A stretch of 5,633 nucleotides of DNA from an uncultured Acidobacteriota bacterium (GTDB taxonomy: Bacteria > Acidobacteriota > Terriglobia > UBA7540), in the NCBI GenBank assembly GCA_937900045.1, contig CALCEB010000224.1, forward strand, positions 1 through 5,633. The letters are read 5' to 3'. Each line of letters opens with the position of its first letter. The first letter of the stretch is position 1. This document shows positions 1-5,072 of this stretch, in pieces. Both the position numbers and the translations under genes were made by a program. Below the pieces are notes generated by a model that saw only the letters and a program-made list of their open reading frames with translations, did no database searches and was not told where the DNA came from.

Positions 1-659
1 ATATTGCCAAGATTACTGACAAACTTGGGAACGTCGATTCTGCCTTCGAACATGTTGATGAGGCGAACGGACATCTGCTCTTTTGTGATCAACATGAAAA
101 ACACCAAGAAGGGAAGCACCCCGCCCATAATTAGGACACCGGATATCGATCCCACGCCTCGAACCAGATAACTCGGCCAGTTCGTCGGCGCTTCTTTAAG
201 TGTGACTTCGGTGACATGCTTCGAGCCTCCAACCGGCGGAGCTATGGACTGAGCGTTCTTCTCAAGGAACCGAGCGTTTTTCTCAAGACGCTCGAATTTG
301 CTGACGAGGGGAGCCAAGGCCCTTTGAATTCGGTAAGCGTAGTTGGGAAACTCGTCTGCAAAAGCAGATGCCCTGTTATAGAGGACATAGGTCAAGGTCC
401 CCGCGAGAAGCATGAAACACAATACAACTAACCCTGAGGCCAGAACCCGCCCCAGGCCGATCTTTGCCACTCGCACAACCAGTGGGTCAACTAAAATTGC
501 GAGAAATGCCGACAGGACTATGGTGATGCAGAGCGAACTGGCAAAAAAACAAAACGTCAGAACGATCGCCCCAAAAATAAGGCTCAAGAACGTCGCAATC
601 TGTTTCAGCCACCGTTGCTCAGGATTGCCGCCGGGGTTCAGAAGTGTCGGAGAATCCAT
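1..659 (-). CDS. AI-2E family transporter (PerM/YdiK-like), N-terminal part, truncated by window edge
   Basis: The reading frame is open from ATG at 659 to the left edge and gives the first 219 residues. The full family length is usually about 350-400, so the C-terminal half is missing. Hydrophobic segments lie at about residues 21-40, 43-62, 72-94 and 171-191. Between the third and fourth is a soluble, charged, helical loop (about 95-165), and the fourth is followed by ITKEQM. This order (two or three N-terminal helices, a long amphipathic loop, then the helical core) is typical of AI-2E/DUF20 inner-membrane proteins. Members are linked to export of autoinducer-2 or to Na+/H+ exchange, so the substrate cannot be named. 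The start is supported by AGGGG six bases upstream (666-670). It lies 88 bp behind the YihY-family gene on the same strand and could be co-transcribed with it. The family call is from recognition of the pattern, not a search. Confidence 0.75.
   Translation of the reverse strand, partial: MDSPTLLNPGGNPEQRWLKQIATFLSLIFGAIVLTFCFFASSLCITIVLSAFLAILVDPLVVRVAKIGLGRVLASGLVVLCFMLLAGTLTYVLYNRASAFADEFPNYAYRIQRALAPLVSKFERLEKNARFLEKNAQSIAPPVGGSKHVTEVTLKEAPTNWPSYLVRGVGSISGVLIMGGVLPFLVFFMLITKEQMSVRLINMFEGRIDVPKFVSNLGN
251..292 (-). repeat. 21-bp in-frame tandem duplication (one heptad) in the AI-2E loop
   Basis: Two copies of a 21-bp unit lie side by side (251-271 and 272-292, a few differences). They encode RLEKNAR followed by FLEKNAQ at about residues 124-137 of the membrane protein. 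Seven residues is exactly one coiled-coil heptad, so the duplication lengthens the helical loop without changing its register. Confidence 0.7.
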
Positions 660-694
660 GAGTAGCCCCTATGGCCTTTTTACCTTTGGCTTGA

Positions 695-743
695 TTCGGT
701 GTCAGTTCAGTCCGGCTCACGTGTTTGGTCAAAATTGCGCATT
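695..743. repeat. 49-bp dispersed intergenic repeat, copy A
   Basis: It matches 2481-2529 at 39 of 49 positions with no gap. The best conserved blocks are GGTGTCAGTTCAG and TTTGGTCAAAA. It fills most of the 88-bp gap between the YihY-family gene (stop at 748-750) and the AI-2E gene start at 659. Read on the minus strand, both copies keep TTGACC, 17 bases, then TGAACT, which could act as a weak promoter for the gene at 659. That role is inference. Confidence 0.7.
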
Positions 744-747
744 CAGC

Positions 748-1710
748 TTACAAAGGGGCGCCTGCAGGGTGGGACCGGGAAGAACTGCGGAGCGTGGAAC
801 CTGGATGAAGTGAGGAGACATCCCCTGATCCCGGCACGGAGTTTCTCTGAGGGAGACCGGCTCGTGAGCCGTGTTTGTTGGCGTAAACGTGCGTGACCTC
901 CGCGCCCAGAAGGAGAATCTGCGCCGAGTAATAAACCCACACCAGGAGAATAATGAGTGATGCCGCCGCGCCATAGGCGGACGCCACGGTGGATCTGGCG
1001 AGATAAACCCCAATCAACGCCTTGCCGGTGGCAAAGAGCACTGATGCAATGGCCGCGCCGATCCATACATCGCTCCAAGCAATCTTCGTGTCAGGAAGAA
1101 ATCTAAAGATCATCGCCAGGAGCAGCGTAATCACGCCAAACGACAGAAAGGCAGCGGCCGATTCCAATAAAACCACCGGACCAGGAAGCAGATGCCACAT
1201 GAACCTACCTACCGCTCCAAGCGCAGCGCTTAAAACGAGCGACACCATGAGCAGGAAGCCCGTGCCCAGGACCAGACCAAAGGAGAAAAACCGCTGGCGA
1301 ATCACGCCCACCCACACACTTTCCGGTCTCCGCTTAACTTTCCATATCTTACTGAGCGCATCTTGAAGCTCAACAAAGGCGCCTGACGCACCGATCAAGA
1401 CGGTCCCGATGCCGATGGAGCTCGCGATGATTCCGAGCGTGGGCCGATTGACGCTTTGGATCAGAGACTGAACGGCCCTGGCGCCTGCCTCGCCCATTAC
1501 GGACTGGAGCTGCTGCAGGATTTCACCCTCTGCGGCCCTTTTCCCAAACACCAGACCCGCCATCGCGATGGTCACCATCAGGACCGGAGCCAGCGAGAAG
1601 ATCGTGTAAAACGCCAACGCTGCCCCCATGCTTGGGGCGTTGTCTTCCACCCATGCCGAGCAGGCCTCTCGAAGAAGAGCGTAAGCGGCCTTCATCTTTG
1701 CTGATCTCAT
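748..1710 (-). CDS. YihY/BrkB (virulence factor BrkB) family inner-membrane protein
   Basis: The product is 320 residues; E. coli YihY is about 290. Family marks are the N-terminal block GAALAFYTIFSLAPVL (29-44), a middle TM block around 92-115 with the following WKVKRRP, and the strongest signature in residues 212-276: WSDVWIGAAIASVLFATGK, then SAYGAAASLIILLVWVYYS and GAEVTHVYA. Six membrane helices are visible at about 29-55, 92-112, 142-166, 176-202, 214-236 and 244-268. BrkB-like proteins are integral inner-membrane proteins of unsettled function. E. coli YihY was once misassigned as RNase BN, and Bordetella BrkB is linked to serum resistance. The ATG at 1710 is preferred because GGAGAG sits five bases upstream; an in-frame ATG at 1695 has a poorer site. 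The last 38 or so residues (from GSRAG on) are Ser/Pro/Arg-rich and unlike the family core, and the stop lies 4 bp from a dispersed repeat. Confidence 0.9.
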   Translation of the reverse strand: MRSAKMKAAYALLREACSAWVEDNAPSMGAALAFYTIFSLAPVLMVTIAMAGLVFGKRAAEGEILQQLQSVMGEAGARAVQSLIQSVNRPTLGIIASSIGIGTVLIGASGAFVELQDALSKIWKVKRRPESVWVGVIRQRFFSFGLVLGTGFLLMVSLVLSAALGAVGRFMWHLLPGPVVLLESAAAFLSFGVITLLLAMIFRFLPDTKIAWSDVWIGAAIASVLFATGKALIGVYLARSTVASAYGAAASLIILLVWVYYSAQILLLGAEVTHVYANKHGSRAGLPQRNSVPGSGDVSSLHPGSTLRSSSRSHPAGAPL

Positions 1711-1837
1711 CGATGCTCTCCGAAGATCGAAGGGATGCTGAGAATAGCCCCCGGCCGGATCCGTTGAAGCGATTCAGAACCGTGTCCGTCCGGCGGCGCG
1801 CTTCAGTCATTCAAGTGAAGTTCGTGAATCATACGTA

Positions 1838-2110
1838 CTAAACACCGTGCATCGCGTTGTCAATCTCCTTAATCCTCAGGGCGAGACGCCGTGCTCCCGT
1901 CTGGCGCATATGGCGGCGCAGCACTCTGAACAGATGCAGCGCTTCCTGATAAGCTCTGTGCGCGCTTAATTCCTCGCGGCTGGCAGCAGCCACCTTTCCG
2001 GAGGCCCGGTCATTCATGGCTACGGTTAGGAAGCCCGAGCTTCTGCTCAGTTCGATGTCCACGAATTGTTCCCAGGACGCGGCATTCTGCGTGCCGCCGT
2101 CTACGTTCAC
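1838..2110 (-). CDS. Small protein of unknown function (90 aa)
   Basis: I do not recognise a family. GTG at 2110 is chosen as start because it is preceded by a consensus AGGAGG seven bases upstream; an upstream TTG at 2161 would extend it by 17 residues but lacks such a site. The protein begins MNVDGGTQNAASWEQ. Residues from about 45 to the end are predicted to be helical and basic, with spaced Leu/Arg (YQEALHLFRVLRRHMRQ, then RRLALRIKEIDNAMHGV). No signal peptide, membrane segment, Cys pair or known motif is seen. It is cytoplasmic by default. It lies 127 bp upstream of the YihY-family gene on the same strand and may be the first gene of that transcription unit. The strong ribosome binding site makes it more likely to be a real gene than a chance frame. 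Confidence 0.6.
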   Translation of the reverse strand: MNVDGGTQNAASWEQFVDIELSRSSGFLTVAMNDRASGKVAAASREELSAHRAYQEALHLFRVLRRHMRQTGARRLALRIKEIDNAMHGV

Positions 2111-2117
2111 TTTCCTT

Positions 2118-2123
2118 CCTCCT
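2118..2123 (-). promoter_or_regulatory. Consensus Shine-Dalgarno (AGGAGG) deciding the start of the 90-aa gene
   Basis: On the minus strand AGGAGG is followed by AAGGAAA (7 nt) and then GTG at 2110. This perfect match and ideal spacing favour the GTG over the TTG at 2161 and the ATG at 2017. Confidence 0.7.
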
Positions 2124-2331
2124 GGAGTTCCGGTCCGGCTCCTACTGAAGCTTGCAAACAATGCCGCACGTCAACCCAGACAATCCCTTCTTTGCGACCT
2201 GCGGGCGCCGGAGGCACTCTCTGCTTATCCAGCCTTAAACACCCGCCCGGCGCGCGACCCAGCCCTCTGCGGCTGCCATCTGCCGCCTACCAGATCCGGG
2301 CCGGCGACTCCTGTAGCGTCCAGTAAATAGG
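2124..2331. other. Intergenic, no gene seen
   Basis: GC-rich sequence upstream of the 90-aa gene. Open frames here have no ribosome site and compositions typical of chance frames. On the minus strand TTGACG at about 2170-2175 could be a -35 box for the small gene, but no good -10 box follows, so no promoter is called. Confidence 0.4.
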
Positions 2332-2428
2332 TGGACAGTGTAGCGCCGCCGTCCCGGCGGCATTTGCCGACAGAGCCTGCCCTGAGCGCAGCGAAGGGAT
2401 GCCGGCGTTACGGCGAGCGCATTGTCCA
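2332..2428. repeat. 97-bp palindromic intergenic element with imperfect terminal inverted repeats
   Basis: The ends are TGGACAGTG (2332-2340) and the reverse complement of TGGACAATG (2420-2428). Further in, 2347-2363 matches the reverse complement of 2399-2415 at 14 of 17 positions. Inside the left arm, GCCGCCG (2345-2351) and CGGCGGC (2355-2361) make a tight hairpin with a 3-nt loop. The middle carries CCTGCCCTGAGCGCAGCGAA, a type of sequence seen in intergenic repeats of many environmental bacteria. No coding capacity: it would be a non-autonomous, MITE- or REP-like element. Confidence 0.6.
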
Positions 2429-2480
2429 GATATTTCATGGACACTACCCTAGAGATATCCTACTTATACCCTTCAGCAAA

Positions 2481-2529
2481 TCCGGTGTCAGTTCAGTACC
2501 GCTCAGAGCTTTGGTCAAAACTGCTCATG
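2481..2529. repeat. 49-bp dispersed intergenic repeat, copy B
   Basis: Partner of 695-743 in the same orientation (39 of 49 identical, no gap). Here it stands between two palindromic elements and not next to a gene start, ending about 8 bp before the flank of the 28-bp-arm palindrome. Confidence 0.7.
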
Positions 2530-2536
2530 GCCGGGT

Positions 2537-2633
2537 AGTGGCGTAGTTTGGTTGCTGTAGCGGCGCTCTATGAGCGCCGGAAACCGTTGAGTATCCAAGT
2601 TCGGCGCTCATAGAGCGCCGCTACAGCAAACTG
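2537..2633. repeat. Long palindromic element with 28-bp perfect arms (copy 1)
   Basis: 2552-2579 and 2602-2629 are exact reverse complements (28 bp) around a 22-nt loop (2580-2601). Outside the arms, CAGTTT (2544-2549) and AAACTG (2628-2633) extend the symmetry after a 4-nt offset. Each arm is itself a hairpin: CGGCGCTC, TAT, GAGCGCCG (2561-2579). The DNA can therefore fold as one long hairpin or as two short ones. A second copy starts at 5558. As RNA it would be a strong structure, but there is no U-run, so an intrinsic terminator is not supported. Confidence 0.85.
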
Positions 2634-2639
2634 ACCCAG

Positions 2640-2930
2640 TACCTGAGGGTTCGGCATGGATACGAATCGCGCAGGTTCATGGTACGAGTAGGAATGGGAA
2701 AATACCGCCCGAGGTTATGTCCAGCATCTGTCGTTGCAGGCAGGAATGAAACGGCGGGGGAGCTGATCTCTTAAACCTTGAATCCTCAGTAGCTTAACCC
2801 GCATTTCCCACTAACAAATTGAAAAAGGCTGTCTTTTCTGGCATCAGCATTTTGTTGAGAAGAACTTGCGCCAGAGAATGGAGACAGCATTATGAGTCCC
2901 AAGTGTGGGGAAAACCTTTTGAATGTCAGC
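2640..2930. other. Intergenic, no gene or repeat seen
   Basis: Less GC-rich sequence between two palindromic elements. Frames crossing it (both strands) have no ribosome binding site and run straight into the palindromic repeat at 2933. I see no protein remnant that I can name. Confidence 0.4.
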
Positions 2931-2932
2931 TC

Positions 2933-2991
2933 CTCACCCACCGCTGCGCGGTCCTCCCTCTCCCCGCCTGCGGGGAGAGGGCTGGGGTGAG
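2933..2991. repeat. GC-rich three-stem palindromic repeat, copy 1
   Basis: Outer arms CTCACCC (2933-2939) and GGGTGAG (2985-2991) enclose two hairpins: CCGC/GCGG (2941-2951) and the 12-bp CCCTCTCCCCGC / GCGGGGAGAGGG pair (2956-2967, 2970-2981). The result is a cloverleaf-like fold. It belongs to a very widespread class of bacterial intergenic repeats of the form CCCTCACCC ... GGGTGAGGG. A better-preserved copy is at 3310-3380. Confidence 0.8.
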
Positions 2992-3042
2992 GGGGAAAAG
3001 GTGGGGGCGCACTTTCAGCCCAACCAAGCAGCACACGCCTTA

Positions 3043-3057
3043 CCATGCCAGGCATGG
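3043..3057. repeat. 15-bp perfect palindrome
   Basis: CCATGCC, A, GGCATGG: 7-bp arms with a single central base. It could be a protein-binding site, but no gene start follows closely, so its role is unknown. Confidence 0.4.
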
Positions 3058-3079
3058 GCCACCTGTCCCCTGTATACAA

Positions 3080-3096
3080 TGTATCGCTTTGATACA
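3080..3096. repeat. Short inverted repeat TGTATC-N5-GATACA
   Basis: 6-bp arms (3080-3085 and 3091-3096) around GCTTT in an AT-richer pocket. Operator-like in form, but not tied to any gene. Confidence 0.3.
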
Positions 3097-3275
3097 AAGC
3101 ACTTTTTCCATCCATGCACCCTCCCATCGGCTAAAATGGTATGGACTCCATAACGGTTTGGAACCGGCAGAAGGCTTCCCGGAGGTGGCGGGAGTGGCGA
3201 GAGCAACCGAAATTTTCGGAACGAACCCTAAGAGTGTATGAAAACAAAGGATCGAGGTTTGAAACGAACCCTAAG

Positions 3276-3427
3276 TGCAGCGTTTCGTAAGTTCGCTCAC
3301 GTATTCTCGCACCCCCTCACCCGGCGCTGCGCGCCACCCTCTCCCCGCTTGCGGGGAGAGGGGCTGGGGGTGAGGGGGTGTTGAAGACCGTTGCAAGAAT
3401 ACGTTACCGTAATTGCGAATGGTGGTA
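3276..3427. mobile_element. 152-bp MITE-like insert with 36-bp imperfect terminal inverted repeats and CTAAG target duplication
   Basis: The insert is flanked by CTAAG on both sides (3271-3275 and 3428-3432), while the related unit downstream has a single CTAAG at 3571-3575 and nothing inserted. The first 36 bases (3276-3311) align without gaps to the reverse complement of the last 36 (3392-3427), with 25 matches. The inner 13 are nearly perfect (ACGTATTCT, C or T, GCA). Between them sits a GC-rich three-stem palindrome. It has no coding capacity, so it would have been moved in trans by an unknown transposase. Family is not identified. Confidence 0.75.
3310..3380. repeat. GC-rich three-stem palindromic repeat, copy 2 (core of the insert)
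   Basis: Perfect 13-bp outer arms, CACCCCCTCACCC (3310-3322) and GGGTGAGGGGGTG (3368-3380), enclose GGCGC-TGC-GCGCC (3323-3335) and the 12-bp hairpin CCCTCTCCCCGC / GCGGGGAGAGGG (3337-3348, 3351-3362). It has the same design as 2933-2991 but longer outer arms and compensated changes in the small hairpin. Confidence 0.85.
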
Positions 3428-3511
3428 CTAAGAATCCATTGCTCACCAGGTTTGCTACCGCAACGGGAGGGCGGGGTTAATACCCCGCCGAAAAGAGTGG
3501 CTTACATCATT

Positions 3512-3632
3512 ATTTTCGGAACGAACCCTAAGAGTGTATGAAAACAAAGGATCGAGGTTTGGAACGAACCCTAAGAACCCATTTCTCGCCAGGTTCGCTG
3601 CCGCAACGGAAGGGCAGGGTTTTAACCCCGCC
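3512..3632. repeat. 121-bp direct-repeat unit 2, uninterrupted
   Basis: Intact sister of the unit at 3212-3489, starting 22 bp after it. It holds two exact copies of GGAACGAACCCTAAG at 3518-3532 and 3561-3575, 43 bp apart, close to four helical turns. The right half (3571-3632) ends in a GC-rich inverted repeat. No coding frame. It lies about 140 bp upstream of the histidine kinase gene. Confidence 0.85.
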
Positions 3633-3637
3633 CTTCC
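3608..3637. repeat. 14-bp-arm inverted repeat at the end of unit 2
   Basis: GGAAGGGCAGGGTT (3608-3621) pairs with AACCCCGCCCTTCC (3624-3637) with one mismatch and a 2-nt gap. It is a longer version of the hairpin closing unit 1 (3470-3489). No T-run follows, so it is not called a terminator. Confidence 0.6.
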
Positions 3638-3719
3638 TGCGTACCGGATAATCTGGTGAGAAATCCGGGTTAGGCGTTGGAAGATGTCTCGCCCTTTGAC
3701 CGGTCGGTTCGTTTTTGAC

Positions 3720-3747
3720 TTGACAGGAGGCAGATAGCTGTTATAGT
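3720..3747 (+). promoter_or_regulatory. Sigma-70-type promoter of the kinase/regulator operon
   Basis: A perfect -35 box TTGACA (3720-3725), a 16-bp spacer and -10 box TATAGT (3742-3747, five of six). Transcription would start near 3754, giving a short leader of about 17-30 nt before the kinase start. It is AT-rich against a GC-rich background. Confidence 0.65.
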
Positions 3748-3764
3748 ATGTAACAGTTAATAAC
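3738..3764. promoter_or_regulatory. Operator-like dyads over the -10 box and start site
   Basis: CTGTTA (3738-3743), 7 bases, TAACAG (3751-3756) is a perfect 6-bp dyad, followed at once by GTTAATAAC (3756-3764). The result is four alternating GTTA/TAAC half-sites. A dyad centred on the -10 box and start point is typical of repressor operators. The binding protein is not in the window and cannot be named. Confidence 0.45.
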
Positions 3765-3770
3765 TCTTCA

Positions 3771-5072
3771 GTGATGTACTTTATGATTACAAATAGGGCA
3801 CTAGCCGTGGAAACTTCAGAGGCAGCGAAAGTAATTGGGATTGGAGCGGACATCACAGACGGCACTCGGGCGGAGGCAGAATGCCGCGAGCAACTGGACG
3901 ACGCCGTCCGTGAAGTCAAGGATAGCAGACAGCGCGAGGAAGCCCTGGCCGCTTCGGAGTCTCGCTACCGGCGCCTTTTTGAAACCGCTCAAGACGGCAT
4001 ACTGCTTCTGGACCCGGAGACGGCAAAAATCACCGACGCCAACCCCTTTTTGATAGATATTCTGGGATATTCCCGGGAGGAGTTGCTGGGGAAAAAGCTG
4101 TGGGATATAGGTCTGTTTAAGGACACAGACCTCTCTCAAGACGCTTTCAAAAAACTGCTAGAAACGGGATACATCCGGTACGAAGACCTGCCGCTTGAGA
4201 CCAAATCCGGCCGTCATATTAACGTGGAGTTCGTCAGCAACGTGTACCTGGTGGGCAGCCAGAGTGTGATTCAATGCAATGTCCGGGACATCAGCGACCG
4301 GAAACAGGCAGAAGAAAGGGTCCTGAAGCTCAATCTCGAGTTAGAGCGGCGGGTGGAGGAGCGCACCTCCGCGCTCGAAGCCGCGAAGGGGGATCTGGAG
4401 GCCTTCACCTACTCGGCCGCCCATGACCTGCGGGCGCCTCTGCGCCACCTGAACGCGTTTACGGAGCTGTTGGCGAAGAATGCCCAGGGAAAACTGGATG
4501 AATCAGGCGTCCGGTATCTTGCAAAGATCACCTCGTCCGCCAGGCGCATGGGGCTGCTGGTTGACGGCCTGTTGGCGTTCGCGCGCCTCGGACGGGCGGC
4601 GATGAAGCCGACTACCGTGAGTGTGGCGCAACTGGTCCGAGACTTCCGTGAGGAGCAGAGGGGCGAATTCGAGGAGCGCCACGTGACTTGGAAGACGGGC
4701 CCTCTGCCGACTGTTTACGCGGACCCGGGCCTGCTCGGCGCCGCGCTGACGAACCTGCTGTGCAACGCGCTCAAGTTTACGCGCGGATGCAAGGAAGGCA
4801 TCATCGAGATAGGCGGCCGCCGGGAGAACGGGATGGTTACCATCTTCGTGAGGGACAATGGAGCCGGTTTCGACATGGCGTACGCTGAAAAGCTGTTCCA
4901 AGTTTTCCAACGGTTGCACCGCGAAGAGGAGTTTGAAGGGAGCGGTGTGGGTCTGGCGACCGTTCGACGCATCATCGAGCGCCACGAGGGCAGGGTATGG
5001 GCGGAGGGCGCTGTGGGGAAGGGCGCGACCTTTTACTTTTCACTCCCGGATATAGGAGGCGCTAATGAATAA
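3771..5072 (+). CDS. Soluble PAS-domain sensor histidine kinase (phytochrome-type HisKA)
   Basis: The product is 433 residues with no membrane segment, so cytoplasmic. Residues 13-60 look like the tail of a PAC motif (VIGIGADITD, then a charged helix). A full PAS/PAC domain follows at about 62-180 (SRYRRLFETAQDGILLLD ... ILGYSREELLGK ... CNVRDISDRKQAEER), then a coiled-coil linker at 180-207. The HisKA dimerisation domain has its H-box at TYSAAHDLRAPLRH, phospho-acceptor His218. The ATPase domain has the N-box LLCNALKFT (Asn332), G1 DNGAGFD (362-368) and G2 GSGVGLA (390-396). All catalytic residues are present, so it should be active. The H-box and linker type are those of Cph1-like kinases, whose partners are Rcp1-like regulators, matching the overlapping downstream gene. 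Start: GTG at 3771 or ATG at 3774 or 3783; none has a Shine-Dalgarno site, unlike the other genes here. The signal sensed is unknown. Confidence 0.93.
   Translation: MMYFMITNRALAVETSEAAKVIGIGADITDGTRAEAECREQLDDAVREVKDSRQREEALAASESRYRRLFETAQDGILLLDPETAKITDANPFLIDILGYSREELLGKKLWDIGLFKDTDLSQDAFKKLLETGYIRYEDLPLETKSGRHINVEFVSNVYLVGSQSVIQCNVRDISDRKQAEERVLKLNLELERRVEERTSALEAAKGDLEAFTYSAAHDLRAPLRHLNAFTELLAKNAQGKLDESGVRYLAKITSSARRMGLLVDGLLAFARLGRAAMKPTTVSVAQLVRDFREEQRGEFEERHVTWKTGPLPTVYADPGLLGAALTNLLCNALKFTRGCKEGIIEIGGRRENGMVTIFVRDNGAGFDMAYAEKLFQVFQRLHREEEFEGSGVGLATVRRIIERHEGRVWAEGAVGKGATFYFSLPDIGGANE
5054..5059 (+). promoter_or_regulatory. Shine-Dalgarno of the response regulator, inside the kinase gene
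   Basis: AGGAGG with 5 bases to the ATG at 5065. It lies in the last codons of the kinase and fixes the regulator start. Confidence 0.8.

Larger units (their letters stand above)
3212..3489. repeat. 121-bp direct-repeat unit 1, split by an insert
   Basis: 3212-3275 matches 3512-3575 at 63 of 64 positions, and 3428-3489 matches 3571-3632 at 52 of 62. Between the two halves lie 152 bp (3276-3427) absent from the downstream unit, plus a second CTAAG. Removing 157 bp from this 278-bp span leaves exactly 121 bp, the length of unit 2. The left half contains GGAACGAACCCTAAG at 3218 and a one-base variant 43 bp later. The right half ends in a hairpin, GGCGGGGT-TAAT-ACCCCGCC (3470-3489). Confidence 0.85.

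Noticed and set aside
412..813. 133-codon plus-strand frame
   Set aside because: Antisense to the AI-2E gene and the end of the YihY-family gene, both of which have clear family features and ribosome sites.
2786..3241. Open frames on both strands (2786-3127 minus, 2819-3241 plus)
   Set aside because: They run through the GC-rich palindromic repeat, have no ribosome site, and read as low-complexity Pro/Gly/Arg from the repeat.
3212..3632. CRISPR array
   Set aside because: Only two long units with a 22-bp spacer, with internal 43-bp periodicity in pairs; no regular repeat-spacer series and no cas genes.
3608..3637. Intrinsic terminator
   Set aside because: Strong stem but no following T-run, and no gene ends just upstream on either strand.
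3571..3680. Integron attC site (GTTAGGC near 3669 and hairpins before it)
   Set aside because: The paired R'/R'' core sites are not present around a common hairpin, and no integrase or cassette genes are seen.
3455..3919. 154-codon minus-strand frame
   Set aside because: It crosses the repeat units, the kinase promoter and the kinase 5' end, and its sequence is not protein-like.
4503..4985. 160-codon minus-strand frame inside the kinase
   Set aside because: Shadow of the HisKA/ATPase coding sequence in a GC-rich gene.
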